Of a stretch of DNA of 64,000 nucleotides, positions 34,262 through 43,200 are shown in pieces. The position numbers were made by a program, and so were the translations under genes. Where the stretch lies: assembly GCF_947496985.1 (NCBI RefSeq), contig NZ_CANMEZ010000012.1, positions 62,001 to 126,000 of the forward strand, in the 5' to 3' direction. This DNA is from an uncultured Kordia sp. Its GTDB lineage: Bacteria > Bacteroidota > Bacteroidia > Flavobacteriales > Flavobacteriaceae. Positions within the stretch are counted from its first letter, which is position 1, and each line of letters begins with the position of its first letter. The notes below the pieces were generated by a model that was given only the letters and a program-made list of their open reading frames with translations, had not been told where the DNA came from and ran no database searches.

Positions 34262-35758
34262 TTACTTTACTTCAAACAAACTAATAGTTCCACTAATTTC
34301 GTTAGAAACGACTAAGATGTTTTCGCCTGTTGGACTTTCCGTAGCTGGAATAACAAATAATCCTTCTGGAGAAATGTCGCCTTCATGATTAATCCATTTT
34401 AAAAACACAGGTTTTCTAGGGTTAGAAATGTCATACATCAACACTCCACTTGTACGTTCTAAACCTACAAAAAGCAATGTCTTATTTTTTAATTGCAATG
34501 TTGCCAAAGCTTCAGGCTCTGAACCTTTGTCATCGCTTCGTGAATCATTTTGATTAAATGCTTTTGGATTAGTTTGCGTTTGTTTGGCAATATCATTGCC
34601 ACTATCATAGACTAAATTTCCTTTGGTTGTCCAAATAGAAAAAGATCGTGTTCCAAACATATACAATTCATCATAATCACCATCATTATCAATATCACCT
34701 TGTGCTTTTGTAACTTTTAAACGACCTAATTGATCATCTTTTTGTAATTCTGCAGCATTTGGAAATGCTATTGCATCTAATTTTATTTCTGAAACGCGCA
34801 CTTCTTCTGAAAATCCTGCATAATTTCTTGAATCACCTTCATTTGCGGTTATAATATATGTATCGCCATTTATTTGTGCATTTGTAATAGCGTCAGGCAA
34901 ATAGAATCCTTTTAGGTTTTTCCAAGTTTTAAACTGTATTTTTCCATCTTTATCGCTTACGTCCAATGCATTTTTAGGCAAACTAAAATCTTTTACACCT
35001 AATGGATATATATTATTGAGTTCGGCATTTACAATATCAATTTCAGCAATAGCATTGTTTTCTTGCAAAACAACCCAAGCTTTTGTTCCATCTTTGGAAA
35101 CAGTTAAATACTCAGGTTCAGCATCTTTGGAAAATGTAGCGTTTTCACCAAAAACTCGCAATCCCTTTTCTTCCAATACGCTTATTTGCAAATCACTTAA
35201 TTCAAAACCTAGCGTAGTCGCTTTATTTTCTTTTAAATCTATAATCGTAACCGAACCGCTTGGATCAATAGTATAATCATCATTTGGCTCACCTTCATTT
35301 GCAGAAATGATATATCTTCCGTCAGGAGAATATGCAACCATATCTGGGAGAGCATCTGCGAAATGCACTTCTATTTCCTCAAGTTTTTTTGTATCGTATA
35401 CAACAACAAAACCGTATTCTTGGCGATTTGTGTTTTCCACAGCCATAGCAACGTTTCCATTATGTATAGCAACACTATTTACATTTCCTCCATATTTTGA
35501 AATATCAATAGTAGCTACTTTTATAACATTTTTCACATCAGACATGTCATATACTAAGACGCCTTTATATAAAGTGCTTGCCGTAAACAAACGCTTCGTT
35601 TTAGCACAATAGGCGCTAATTTCGACAGCGTTCATTCCGCCTGCATTAATTGTATTCAAATGTGTAACCTGAACCGTTACGGAAGTTTCATTTTTTGGCT
35701 GCGAGGCACAACCAATTAATAAAAGAAAACTTAGGAAACCAAAAACTTTTTTAATCAT
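34262..35758 (-). CDS. Choice-of-anchor I family lipoprotein, copy 2
   Basis: The 498 residues share the layout and Asp-rich loops of the protein at 28121 (SANEGEPNDDYTIDPSG, ANEGDSRNYAG, DNDGDYDELYMFG). The lipobox LIGC puts the lipidated Cys at position 17. It follows era on the same strand after 3 bases, so the two should be one transcript. The parallel with copy 1, which follows der, is curious. The two copies are well diverged, so the duplication is old. Confidence 0.88.
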   Translation of the reverse strand: MIKKVFGFLSFLLLIGCASQPKNETSVTVQVTHLNTINAGGMNAVEISAYCAKTKRLFTASTLYKGVLVYDMSDVKNVIKVATIDISKYGGNVNSVAIHNGNVAMAVENTNRQEYGFVVVYDTKKLEEIEVHFADALPDMVAYSPDGRYIISANEGEPNDDYTIDPSGSVTIIDLKENKATTLGFELSDLQISVLEEKGLRVFGENATFSKDAEPEYLTVSKDGTKAWVVLQENNAIAEIDIVNAELNNIYPLGVKDFSLPKNALDVSDKDGKIQFKTWKNLKGFYLPDAITNAQINGDTYIITANEGDSRNYAGFSEEVRVSEIKLDAIAFPNAAELQKDDQLGRLKVTKAQGDIDNDGDYDELYMFGTRSFSIWTTKGNLVYDSGNDIAKQTQTNPKAFNQNDSRSDDKGSEPEALATLQLKNKTLLFVGLERTSGVLMYDISNPRKPVFLKWINHEGDISPEGLFVIPATESPTGENILVVSNEISGTISLFEVK

Positions 35759-35761
35759 GTA

Positions 35762-36646
35762 CTACTTATTATTGTAACCAAAACGGCGTAATTGCTTGGA
35801 ATTACTACGCCAATTTTTATTGACTTTTACGTATAATTCAATATGAATTTGCTTTCCAAAAAACTTTTCTAAGTCTTTTCTGGCTTGCATCCCAACTCTT
35901 TTTAACGCGCTTCCTTTATGCCCAATGATGATTCCTTTTTGCGTTTCGCGCTCTACCATTATTACAGAACGAATACGAATAATGTCTTCTTCTTCAAAAA
36001 ACTCCTCTGTTTCGACTTCTACGGCGTATGGAATTTCTTTTTTGTAATTAATTAAGATTTTTTCACGAATAGATTCGTTAACAAAGAAACGTTCTGGTTT
36101 ATCGGTTAATTGATCTTTTGGATAGAATGCTGGTGAAGCTGGTAACAGTTCCAAAATCCTTGAAAACACTTGTGACACATTGAAGTTTTCCAATGCTGAG
36201 ATTGGATAAATTTCTGCCGTTGGCACTTTTTCTCTCCACAATTCCATTTGTGTTTCTAGTTCTTCTTGCGAAGACTTGTCAATTTTATTTAATAATAAAA
36301 TCACTGGAATTTTTGAATTGATGATTTTTTTGAAGAACGCTTCATCTTTTAAGCTTTTTTCTCCAATTTCAACCATATAAATCAACACATCAGCATCTTC
36401 AAAGGCCGACTTTACAAAATCCATCATAGATGATTGTAATTCGTATGCTGGTTTTATGATTCCTGGTGTATCTGACAAGATTACTTGAAAATCATCTCCA
36501 TTGACAATTCCCAAAATTCGATGTCGTGTTGTCTGTGCTTTTGAAGTAATAATGGAGAGTTTTTCTCCAATAAAGGCGTTCATCAATGTTGATTTTCCAA
36601 CATTTGGATTCCCTATAATATTTACAAATCCTGCTTTATGTGTCAT
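35762..36646 (-). CDS. era: GTPase Era
   Basis: Era binds 16S rRNA and helps assemble the 30S subunit. The 294-residue protein has the G domain ([21 protein letters not shown]) and a C-terminal KH RNA-binding domain (IIGHKGSALKRVG). All the usual motifs are intact. It is transcribed divergently from the TetR gene at 36880, with 233 bases between, and is followed at 3 bases by the choice-of-anchor I gene. Confidence 0.97.
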   Translation of the reverse strand: MTHKAGFVNIIGNPNVGKSTLMNAFIGEKLSIITSKAQTTRHRILGIVNGDDFQVILSDTPGIIKPAYELQSSMMDFVKSAFEDADVLIYMVEIGEKSLKDEAFFKKIINSKIPVILLLNKIDKSSQEELETQMELWREKVPTAEIYPISALENFNVSQVFSRILELLPASPAFYPKDQLTDKPERFFVNESIREKILINYKKEIPYAVEVETEEFFEEEDIIRIRSVIMVERETQKGIIIGHKGSALKRVGMQARKDLEKFFGKQIHIELYVKVNKNWRSNSKQLRRFGYNNK

Positions 36647-36859
36647 GTATTTTTATGGTCATCAAGCATATACATAGCATTATTGCGCCGTATACACTTG
36701 TCATTCGCAGGCAAAAGTACATATTATTTCAGAATAACATATATCCTCATTCTTACAAAACAGTGCTTTTCAAACCTTTTCACAGTATTACCAATAATAT
36801 TTAATACTATTTTTTTCAAAAAAATTAGTTAAACTTTTATTTTTTGATAGTATTACTAT

Positions 36860-36867
36860 TATATTTG
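36860..36867 (+). promoter_or_regulatory. -7 box of the TetR gene at 36880
   Basis: TATATTTG fits TAnnTTTG exactly and lies 12 bases before the ATG, which predicts an almost leaderless mRNA. Confidence 0.55.
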
Positions 36868-36879
36868 TAGTTACTGAAT

Positions 36880-37548
36880 ATGGAAAATCTTCAAATACAT
36901 ATTGTCATTAGCGATGAGCTTTACACTAAAAATCCTGAGTCATCAGAATTAGGAAAGAAAATTGTATCGCGAAGCATTGAAATGATTGATGAATTAGGTT
37001 TTGAATGTTTTACATTTAAAAAATTAGGGCAATCAATTGGCTCTAATGAAAGTTCTATTTATCGTTATTTCGAAAGTAAGCATATGCTTTTGGTATACTT
37101 AAATTGTTGGTATTGGAGTTGGGTTGAATACAAATTAGTTTTTGCAACTACCAATTTACAATCAAAGGAAGATAAGCTTTCTTCGGCTATCAATATTTTG
37201 ACAAGAAAAGTAGATGTAGATAATTCGTTCTCATACATTAATGAAGTTATTTTAAACAGGATTATCATTGCCGAATCTTCAAAAGCGTATCATACGAAAG
37301 AAATTGATTCTGAAAATGAAAAAGGATACTACAAAGTTTACAAACGTGTTGTACAACGTGTTAGCAATTTTGTTTCAGATATGAATCCGAGTTTTGAATT
37401 TCCTCACATGTTAGTTTCAACAGTTATTGAAGGTGCGCACAAACAGCGTTACTTTTCAGAACATTTACCATCGTTAACAGATGTAAAAGAAGGCGTTGAT
37501 GTAATTGTAAAATTTTACACCGATCTAGTTTTTAAAGCCATAAAATAA
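36880..37548 (+). CDS. TetR family transcriptional regulator
   Basis: The 222-residue protein has a TetR-type helix-turn-helix (about 30-70: FECFTFKKLGQSIGSNESSIYRYFESKHMLL) and a helical ligand domain. Its gene is directly followed by a small membrane protein and the SulP-Usp-carbonic anhydrase-DUF2490 set, so control of that bicarbonate module is plausible. The ligand is unknown. The N-terminal 25 residues before the HTH are longer than in most TetR proteins. Confidence 0.82.
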   Translation: MENLQIHIVISDELYTKNPESSELGKKIVSRSIEMIDELGFECFTFKKLGQSIGSNESSIYRYFESKHMLLVYLNCWYWSWVEYKLVFATTNLQSKEDKLSSAINILTRKVDVDNSFSYINEVILNRIIIAESSKAYHTKEIDSENEKGYYKVYKRVVQRVSNFVSDMNPSFEFPHMLVSTVIEGAHKQRYFSEHLPSLTDVKEGVDVIVKFYTDLVFKAIK

Positions 37549-37878
37549 ATGTCGTATAAAGATTCACAAATATTTAATATGTTGAAGCAAATTTCTTTTG
37601 CTTTGGTACTTTTTGTGATGGTTTTACAACCTATTTCACAGGCTTTTTCTTCTTACACATATATAAATTATGAACTTGTAGATACTGATTGGGAAGATGA
37701 TACTGATAATGAAGAAACCGAAGACAAGCTTGAAGAAGATCAAAAAGTTAGACCGTATGCAACTAGTTTTGCTGTAACTGACACAGATCTTTCCCATTAC
37801 ACAACACATTTTTACATACTACAAACAGATGCTTCTCATAGCATTGAAATATTAATTCCACCTCCGGAATTCGTATAA
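37549..37878 (+). CDS. Small membrane protein of unknown function
   Basis: The ATG follows the TetR stop with no gap. The 109 residues have one hydrophobic segment (about 12-33, LKQISFALVLFVMVLQPIS) that may be an uncleaved or cleaved signal, an acidic run (DWEDDTDNEETEDKLEEDQK) and a C-terminus ILIPPPEFV. I do not recognise it. Tight coupling to the regulator suggests a shared role, for instance as a membrane-side partner. Confidence 0.65.
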   Translation: MSYKDSQIFNMLKQISFALVLFVMVLQPISQAFSSYTYINYELVDTDWEDDTDNEETEDKLEEDQKVRPYATSFAVTDTDLSHYTTHFYILQTDASHSIEILIPPPEFV

Positions 37879-38075
37879 AAATACAAACTCATAAAAAATA
37901 CACGTACGTCTTTCAATGAAGTATGCGTTTTAGAATGTTCTCCACTCATCACAAATTAAATGGGGAATTGTTCTTCTATTCTATTATAAATACAACAAAA
38001 ATTAGCTAACAACGAATTAACTTAAAGCAACTATAACATTGCTTTTCCAATTCAAAAAAAAACATTATCACTATC

Positions 38076-39671
38076 ATGAATAGTTCAAACCCATTCAAAA
38101 ACTTAAAAGCGGATTTCCCCGCAAGTATTGTCGTTTTCTTTGTCGCCCTTCCTCTCTGTTTAGGTATTGCCTTAGCCAGTGGTGCTCCATTATTTTCTGG
38201 TTTAATTGCCGGTATTATTGGAGGTATTGTTGTTGGAGCCTTTAGTGGCTCGCAAGTTGGTGTCAGTGGACCAGCAGCAGGTTTAGCTGCAATTGTATTA
38301 ACGGCTATTACAGCTTTAGGTGGTTATCAAAACTTTTTAGTTGCCGTGGTAATTGGTGGTGTAATTCAAGTTGTTTTTGGTGTTTTAAGATTTGGAATTA
38401 TAGGATATTTTTTCCCATCATCTGTAATTAAAGGAATGCTTACCGGAATTGGAATCATTATTATTTTAAAACAAATTCCACACTTCTTTGGTTACGACTC
38501 TGACCCAGAAGGAGATTTTGCTTTTGCACAAGTAGACGGACAAAATACTTTTTCAGAAATTTTTGACACTATAAACCATATTAGTCTTGGTGCTACAACA
38601 ATTGCAATAGTTGGATTGGGAATTTTAATACTTTGGAATACCGTTTTATCTAAAAAAGGAAAGATATTTCAATTAGTACAAGGTCCATTAGTTGCAGTAG
38701 CTTTAGGAATCATTTACTATATTTTAACAAAAGATAGCGAAACATTTGCTATTTCATCTGAGCATTTGGTTAAAGTACCAGTTCCTGATAGTTTTGACTC
38801 TTTTGTGGGACAGTTTAGTTTTCCAAATTTTGCTGTCATTGACAATCCTGCAATTTGGGTCACTGGTTTTACAATTGCATTAGTAGCAAGTTTAGAGACG
38901 TTATTATGTGTGGAAGCTACAGATAAGTTAGATCCATTAAAACGTGTAACACCAACAAATAAAGAATTATTAGCACAAGGAACAGGAAACATTCTTTCTG
39001 GATTAATTGGTGGATTACCAATTACACAAGTAATTGTAAGAAGTTCGGCTAACATACAATCAGGTGGAAAAACAAAAATGGCTGCTATTGTTCACGGTTT
39101 CTTATTATTGATTTCTGTGATTTTAATTCCAACATTATTAAACATGATTCCACTTTCGGTACTAGCAGCAATCTTATTAATTGTAGGATACAAACTAGCA
39201 AAACCAACACTATTTAAAAAGATGTACAACGCAGGTTGGAAACAATTTGTTCCGTTTATCATCACCATTTTAGGAATCGTATTTATTGACTTGTTATGGG
39301 GAATTGGTTTAGGATTAGCTGTTGGAATTGTAGTAATCTTAATCAAGAGTTTCCAAAATTCACACTTCTTACATATTGAAGATAAGAGTAATGGGAAGCA
39401 TAAAATTAAAATGACATTTGCCGAAGAAGTTACTTTCTTTAATAAAGGTGCTATTTTAAAAGAATTAGACAGTTTACCAAGAGATACATTCTTAGAATTG
39501 GACGTACGTAAAACACGCTTCTTGGATAATGATATTATTGAAATATTGGAAGATTTCTCAGAAAAAGCACGTAATAGAGACATTGATATTAAGTTGATTT
39601 CTGAGCGTGGAACTGTTGAAAACCCAAAAAGTTTTATTGAGTTTTTCCAACTCAGACCAAAAAGTGCCTAA
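38076..39671 (+). CDS. SulP family anion transporter (likely bicarbonate)
   Basis: The 531 residues have the SulP fold with about 12 membrane segments, opening FPASIVVFFVALPLCLGIALASGAP, with GVSGPAAGLA in TM3, and a cytoplasmic STAS domain (about 430-531). SulP proteins carry sulfate, bicarbonate or other anions. The adjacent beta-carbonic anhydrase (two genes on) argues for bicarbonate, as in BicA, coupled with sodium. The gene leads a four-gene run with spacers of 27, 53 and 2 bases. Confidence 0.92.
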   Translation: MNSSNPFKNLKADFPASIVVFFVALPLCLGIALASGAPLFSGLIAGIIGGIVVGAFSGSQVGVSGPAAGLAAIVLTAITALGGYQNFLVAVVIGGVIQVVFGVLRFGIIGYFFPSSVIKGMLTGIGIIIILKQIPHFFGYDSDPEGDFAFAQVDGQNTFSEIFDTINHISLGATTIAIVGLGILILWNTVLSKKGKIFQLVQGPLVAVALGIIYYILTKDSETFAISSEHLVKVPVPDSFDSFVGQFSFPNFAVIDNPAIWVTGFTIALVASLETLLCVEATDKLDPLKRVTPTNKELLAQGTGNILSGLIGGLPITQVIVRSSANIQSGGKTKMAAIVHGFLLLISVILIPTLLNMIPLSVLAAILLIVGYKLAKPTLFKKMYNAGWKQFVPFIITILGIVFIDLLWGIGLGLAVGIVVILIKSFQNSHFLHIEDKSNGKHKIKMTFAEEVTFFNKGAILKELDSLPRDTFLELDVRKTRFLDNDIIEILEDFSEKARNRDIDIKLISERGTVENPKSFIEFFQLRPKSA

Positions 39672-39698
39672 AAATTTTAACCATTAAAATTAAGCATC

Positions 39699-40526
39699 AT
39701 GAGCAACCCGAAGTATAAATTACTTGTTTTAACTGATCTATCTAAATCATCTACCAGAGCTTTAGATAACGCTGTAAATCTTGCAAAGATTATAGACGGA
39801 AGTATTGACGTTTTTCATGTATTAAAACCTTCGGATGTTGCTGAATACGAAAACCAATATTCAGCTATGCGAACGATTGATGAAGAACGCTACTCAACCA
39901 AACATAAGCTAAGAGCATTAGTTAGAGAGATTGCCAAGCGAGAAAATATAAAGATAAATGCAAGTTTTCGTTTGGGTCATTTAAAAAGCGAAGTACTTGA
40001 TGAAATTGAAAGTACAAAACCTGATATCATTGTATTAGGAAAACGCACAAAAAAACTCATCAACTTTTTAGGAGATAGTTTTACAAAATTCATCTTGAAA
40101 AATTTTAATGGTTCTGTATTAATTTCTGGAAAAAACACTGCTATACATACTACAGAAGAAATGTCTTTAGGTTTATTAAATACAACGACAGCAGATTTAC
40201 CGCAAGGAATTACTGCCGATTTACAACGACTTGTTAAAAATCCGATTAAGCAATTTCATGTACGTAAAGCTTCAGAAAAAAACTCTGAAAAAGCAATACC
40301 AAAAGCAGAAAACGTAATAACTTATGTATTTGAAAATAGTTCTAATGCTATGGATAATATTGCAACTTACGTCGCAAAAAACAATATTGGGATATTATGT
40401 GTGAATCAACAATCAAAAACAAATTCACGCTTCAAAAATCTTAAAACAAACATAAAAGAAGCCATTCATAAAATTAATGTACCTATTCTAATTGTAAAGA
40501 ACTCATCAACTATACAATTACAATAA
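39699..40526 (+). CDS. Universal stress protein, tandem domain
   Basis: The 275-residue protein has a clear N-terminal Usp fold (KLLVLTDLSKSSTRALDNAVNLAK, then VLGKRTKKLINFLGDSFTKFIL) and a diverged second Usp-like half ending NVPILIVKNSS. The nucleotide loop of the first half (G-2x-G-9x-G(S/T)) is not typical, so ATP binding is doubtful. Placement between SulP and carbonic anhydrase suggests it tunes the transporter, as Usp proteins often pair with carriers. That is inference. Confidence 0.87.
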   Translation: MSNPKYKLLVLTDLSKSSTRALDNAVNLAKIIDGSIDVFHVLKPSDVAEYENQYSAMRTIDEERYSTKHKLRALVREIAKRENIKINASFRLGHLKSEVLDEIESTKPDIIVLGKRTKKLINFLGDSFTKFILKNFNGSVLISGKNTAIHTTEEMSLGLLNTTTADLPQGITADLQRLVKNPIKQFHVRKASEKNSEKAIPKAENVITYVFENSSNAMDNIATYVAKNNIGILCVNQQSKTNSRFKNLKTNIKEAIHKINVPILIVKNSSTIQLQ

Positions 40527-40579
40527 TAACGGTACATAGTAATATATTAACAACAAAAAACTAGATTAAACAAAGCTAT

Positions 40580-41206
40580 ATGAAAGCACAAACAAAAGAA
40601 ACACAAGCTGTAATGACTCCAGATTCATCTTTGCAAGCATTAAAAGATGGGAATGAAAGATTTGTACAAAGTACACAAGTAAGTCGTGATTTATTAGATC
40701 AGGTTTCTGACACAAGTACAGGACAATACCCGTTTGCTACGGTATTGAGTTGTATTGATTCTAGAGTTTCTTCAGAATTAATTTTTGATCAAGGAATTGG
40801 AGATATTTTTAGTGTTCGTATTGCTGGAAACTTTGTCAATGAAGACATTTTAGGAAGCATGGAATTTGCTTGTAAATTGGCAGGAACAAAATTAGTAGTG
40901 GTCTTAGGACATACTGCCTGTGGAGCGGTAAAAGGAGCTTGCGATCATGCACGCCTTGGGAATTTAACTGCTCTAATTAACAAAATTGAACCTGCGGTAG
41001 AAGCTGTTACAGAACCAACAGATGAAAGTTTACGTAATTCAAAAAATATTGATTTCGTAAATAATGTAGCTGTTAAAAACGTAGAAATGACTATTGAAAA
41101 TATTCGCAAGCAAAGCCCTGTATTAGCAGAGCTTGAAGCTAATGGAGAAATTAAAGTTGTTGGCGGAATGTATGATATCAACAATGGTAAAGTAACGTTT
41201 TTATAG
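40580..41206 (+). CDS. Beta-class carbonic anhydrase
   Basis: The enzyme interconverts CO2 and bicarbonate in the cytoplasm. The 208-residue protein holds the zinc ligands Cys58 (SCIDSR, with Asp60), His111 and Cys114 (GHTACGAVKGAC), so it should be active. The length is typical. Lying behind a SulP transporter, it probably balances imported bicarbonate with CO2 for carboxylases and pH control. The DUF2490 gene begins 2 bases after its stop. Confidence 0.95.
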   Translation: MKAQTKETQAVMTPDSSLQALKDGNERFVQSTQVSRDLLDQVSDTSTGQYPFATVLSCIDSRVSSELIFDQGIGDIFSVRIAGNFVNEDILGSMEFACKLAGTKLVVVLGHTACGAVKGACDHARLGNLTALINKIEPAVEAVTEPTDESLRNSKNIDFVNNVAVKNVEMTIENIRKQSPVLAELEANGEIKVVGGMYDINNGKVTFL

Positions 41207-41208
41207 GA

Positions 41209-41907
41209 ATGAATTTAAAACAGAAACTAAGTATCGTTTTACTGGTACTTTGCATGATTCCGTTCGCAAGTTGGAGTCAAGATGAAACAGGTAACTGGCT
41301 CATGTATTTTGGTTCAAACCGTATTAGCGAGAAGTTCAGCATACATACTGAAGTACAATTTCGTAATCACACCGTTTTTCCAAACAATACAGAACAATGG
41401 TTATTGCGTACAGGACTAAACTATCATTTTACCAAAAATGCCTTTGCTACTGCTGGTTATGCATACATTGGAAGTTTTGTATATGATAGTGAACGTGACA
41501 GTCCAGAAACGGAAGAACATCGTATTTGGCAACAATTAATTACAAATAATAAGTTAGGACGCGTAAAATTTGAACATCGTTACAGAGCTGAACAACGTTG
41601 GGTTGAAGACGATTTTAAAACACGTTTTCGTTACCGATTAATGTTATTTATTCCTGTAAATAAACCTGTTATAGAAAAAGGAACATTTTTCTTCGGAGCG
41701 TACAATGAAATTTTTGTAAACGGACAAGAAGAACTGTTTGATAGAAATCGTTTGTATGGTGGTATTGGATATCAATTAAATAAAAATATAAACCTACAAT
41801 CAGGAATGCTATATCAACGTGTAAGCACAACTGGAAAAGGATATTTACAATTTAGTATTGTGTACAACACTGATTTACGCAAAAAACAAAAAGAAATAAA
41901 AAAATAA
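41209..41907 (+). CDS. DUF2490 outer-membrane protein
   Basis: The 232 residues start with a signal peptide (about 1-24, ending ASWSQ) and then follow an amphipathic beta pattern with WLMYFGSNRISEKFSIHTEVQFR and paired motifs such as FEHRYRAEQRW and FRYRLMLFIP. DUF2490 proteins are predicted small beta-barrels. A channel feeding the SulP module across the outer membrane is an attractive inference. Two hairpins in tandem close the transcript downstream. Confidence 0.88.
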   Translation: MNLKQKLSIVLLVLCMIPFASWSQDETGNWLMYFGSNRISEKFSIHTEVQFRNHTVFPNNTEQWLLRTGLNYHFTKNAFATAGYAYIGSFVYDSERDSPETEEHRIWQQLITNNKLGRVKFEHRYRAEQRWVEDDFKTRFRYRLMLFIPVNKPVIEKGTFFFGAYNEIFVNGQEELFDRNRLYGGIGYQLNKNINLQSGMLYQRVSTTGKGYLQFSIVYNTDLRKKQKEIKK

Positions 41908-41937
41908 AACTTTAGTTAGTTTATTTTTTGTTGTTAC

Positions 41938-41976
41938 GAAAAGCTACAACAGCAAATGTTGAAGTTGTAGCTTTTC
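41938..41976 (+). terminator. Terminator 1 after the SulP-carbonic anhydrase run
   Basis: Thirteen-base arms GAAAAGCTACAAC and GTTGTAGCTTTTC enclose a 13-base loop. It lies 30 bases past the DUF2490 stop. Confidence 0.85.
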
Positions 41977-41998
41977 TAACACGCTAAAATAGTTTACA

Positions 41999-42024
41999 AA
42001 AACCACATTATATGATGTGGTTTT
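41999..42024 (+). terminator. Terminator 2, in tandem
   Basis: Ten-base arms AAAACCACAT and ATGTGGTTTT enclose TATATG and are followed by more T. It is a backup to the hairpin 22 bases upstream. Together they insulate the sulfur region that follows. Confidence 0.85.
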
Positions 42025-42182
42025 TTCATTTCTAAACAGCACACAACTTCTTTGTTTATAATGTTTTAACAATTGTTGTTAAAATAATAATAAACTATGC
42101 TATCTGCAGAACTTCATGCTAGCAATCGTAGTTTTTAAGTCGTATTTTTACAGTATAATAAAAATTAAGAAAAAGATAAATT

Positions 42183-42344
42183 ATGTTCGGATTATTCAAA
42201 AAGAAATCAGTAAAAGATAAACTTTACGATCAGTATACAAAATTGACCAAGCAAGCGTTTGATCTTTCTACTTCCAACAGAAAACTTAGTGATCAAAAAA
42301 CAGCAGAAGCAGAAGCTATTATGAAACAAATTGAAGCGTTATAA
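42183..42344 (+). CDS. Lacal_2735-type small protein (53 aa)
   Basis: The 53-codon frame begins MFGLFKKKSVKDKLYDQYTK and ends TAEAEAIMKQIEAL, with the central LSTSNRKLSDQK. This pattern, a basic start, SxxNRxxSDxK in the middle and IxxQIEAL at the end, recalls the Lacal_2735 family of tiny flavobacterial proteins. It is a helical cytoplasmic protein with no known role. It lies between two terminators and the Crp/Fnr gene, on its own. Confidence 0.78.
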   Translation: MFGLFKKKSVKDKLYDQYTKLTKQAFDLSTSNRKLSDQKTAEAEAIMKQIEAL

Positions 42345-42391
42345 AAAATTTTCCCGAATCAAGTTTGATGACTTTATATTGAACGGCATTT

Positions 42392-42435
42392 GTAACCATT
42401 GTTACTGAGTACTTTTACAAAAAACTATAATTTTG
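42392..42435 (+). promoter_or_regulatory. GTAAC-N4-GTTAC operator and promoter of the Crp/Fnr gene
   Basis: Operator GTAAC-CATT-GTTAC at 42392-42405, and a perfect -7 box TATAATTTTG-type (TAATTTTG core TA-AT-TTTG, 42428-42435). The operator centre lies about 33 bases upstream of the box centre. Since this promoter serves the regulator itself, it points to positive autoregulation. The start codon lies further away (58 bases past the box) than in the target promoters. Confidence 0.75.
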
Positions 42436-42493
42436 GATTTTAAATACTTTCAGTATTTTTAACTCAAAATAGTGAAGCTCAAAAACGCAATTC

Positions 42494-43129
42494 ATGATTC
42501 AAGAACTAAAAGACAATTATGGTCATCTTTTTGAAGAAGATTTACTAAACGAAATTGCACAAGTTGGCACGTATAAAGAAGTTCCTGCTGGCTTTACCAT
42601 GATGTCTATTGGCGATTATGTACGTGGAATGCCATTGCTCATTTCTGGCGCTATTAAAATAATGCGAGAAGACAAAGAAGGTGATGAACTACTATTGTAT
42701 TATCTAGAAAGCGGCGAAACCTGTTCTATGACGATGAATTGCTGTATGGGACAAACCAAAAGTGAAATAAAAGCAGTTGCCGAACACGATACAAAACTGA
42801 TCATGGTTCCTGTTCAAAAAATGGAAGAATGGACCGCAAACTATAAAACATGGCGAAATTTTGTCTTTCAAAGTTATCATACACGCTTAAATGAAGTATT
42901 ACACATTCTAGACAGTGTTGCTTTTGAAAAGATGGATCAACGATTACTCAACTACCTAAAAGAGAAAGTTCGTATCAATAAAACCATGACAATTCACAAT
43001 ACACATCAAGAAATTGCCTATGATCTACACAGTTCCAGAGTAGTAATATCAAGGCTTTTAAAAAAATTAGAACAATTGGGTAGCATAGAATTGCATAGAA
43101 ATCATATTAAAATTATAAATTTAGCCTAA
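42494..43129 (+). CDS. Crp/Fnr family regulator with Cys77 and Cys83-Cys84
   Basis: The 211-residue protein has a cyclic-nucleotide-type beta-roll (about 15-120), a dimer helix and a winged helix-turn-helix (about 150-205). Within the roll, GETCSMTMNCCMG places Cys77, Cys83 and Cys84 together, which could sense persulfide or redox state. There is no FNR-type N-terminal Fe-S motif. In the recognition helix (SSRVVISRLL, 180-189) the Glu that FNR and CRP use to read the half-site is Val183, which fits an unusual operator. Its own and five neighbouring promoters carry GTAAC-N4-GTTAC. I infer it activates the sulfur genes. Confidence 0.85.
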   Translation: MIQELKDNYGHLFEEDLLNEIAQVGTYKEVPAGFTMMSIGDYVRGMPLLISGAIKIMREDKEGDELLLYYLESGETCSMTMNCCMGQTKSEIKAVAEHDTKLIMVPVQKMEEWTANYKTWRNFVFQSYHTRLNEVLHILDSVAFEKMDQRLLNYLKEKVRINKTMTIHNTHQEIAYDLHSSRVVISRLLKKLEQLGSIELHRNHIKIINLA

Positions 43130-43133
43130 ATAT

Positions 43134-43176
43134 GTAACTTTGGTTACTGCTAGCTCATTGCATGTACTGTATTTTG
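43134..43176 (+). promoter_or_regulatory. GTAAC-N4-GTTAC operator before the TauE/SafE gene
   Basis: Operator GTAAC-TTTG-GTTAC at 43134-43147. A weak -7 box ends in TTTG at 43173-43176 (GTATTTTG), at nearly the same distance as in the other copies. The ATG lies 60 bases past the operator centre. Confidence 0.72.
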
Positions 43177-43200
43177 CACTGACAAACAACGAAAATAACT

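Noticed and set aside
39092-39583. Minus-strand frame of 163 codons inside the SulP gene
   Set aside because: Opposite to transmembrane helices and the STAS domain of a well-conserved transporter.
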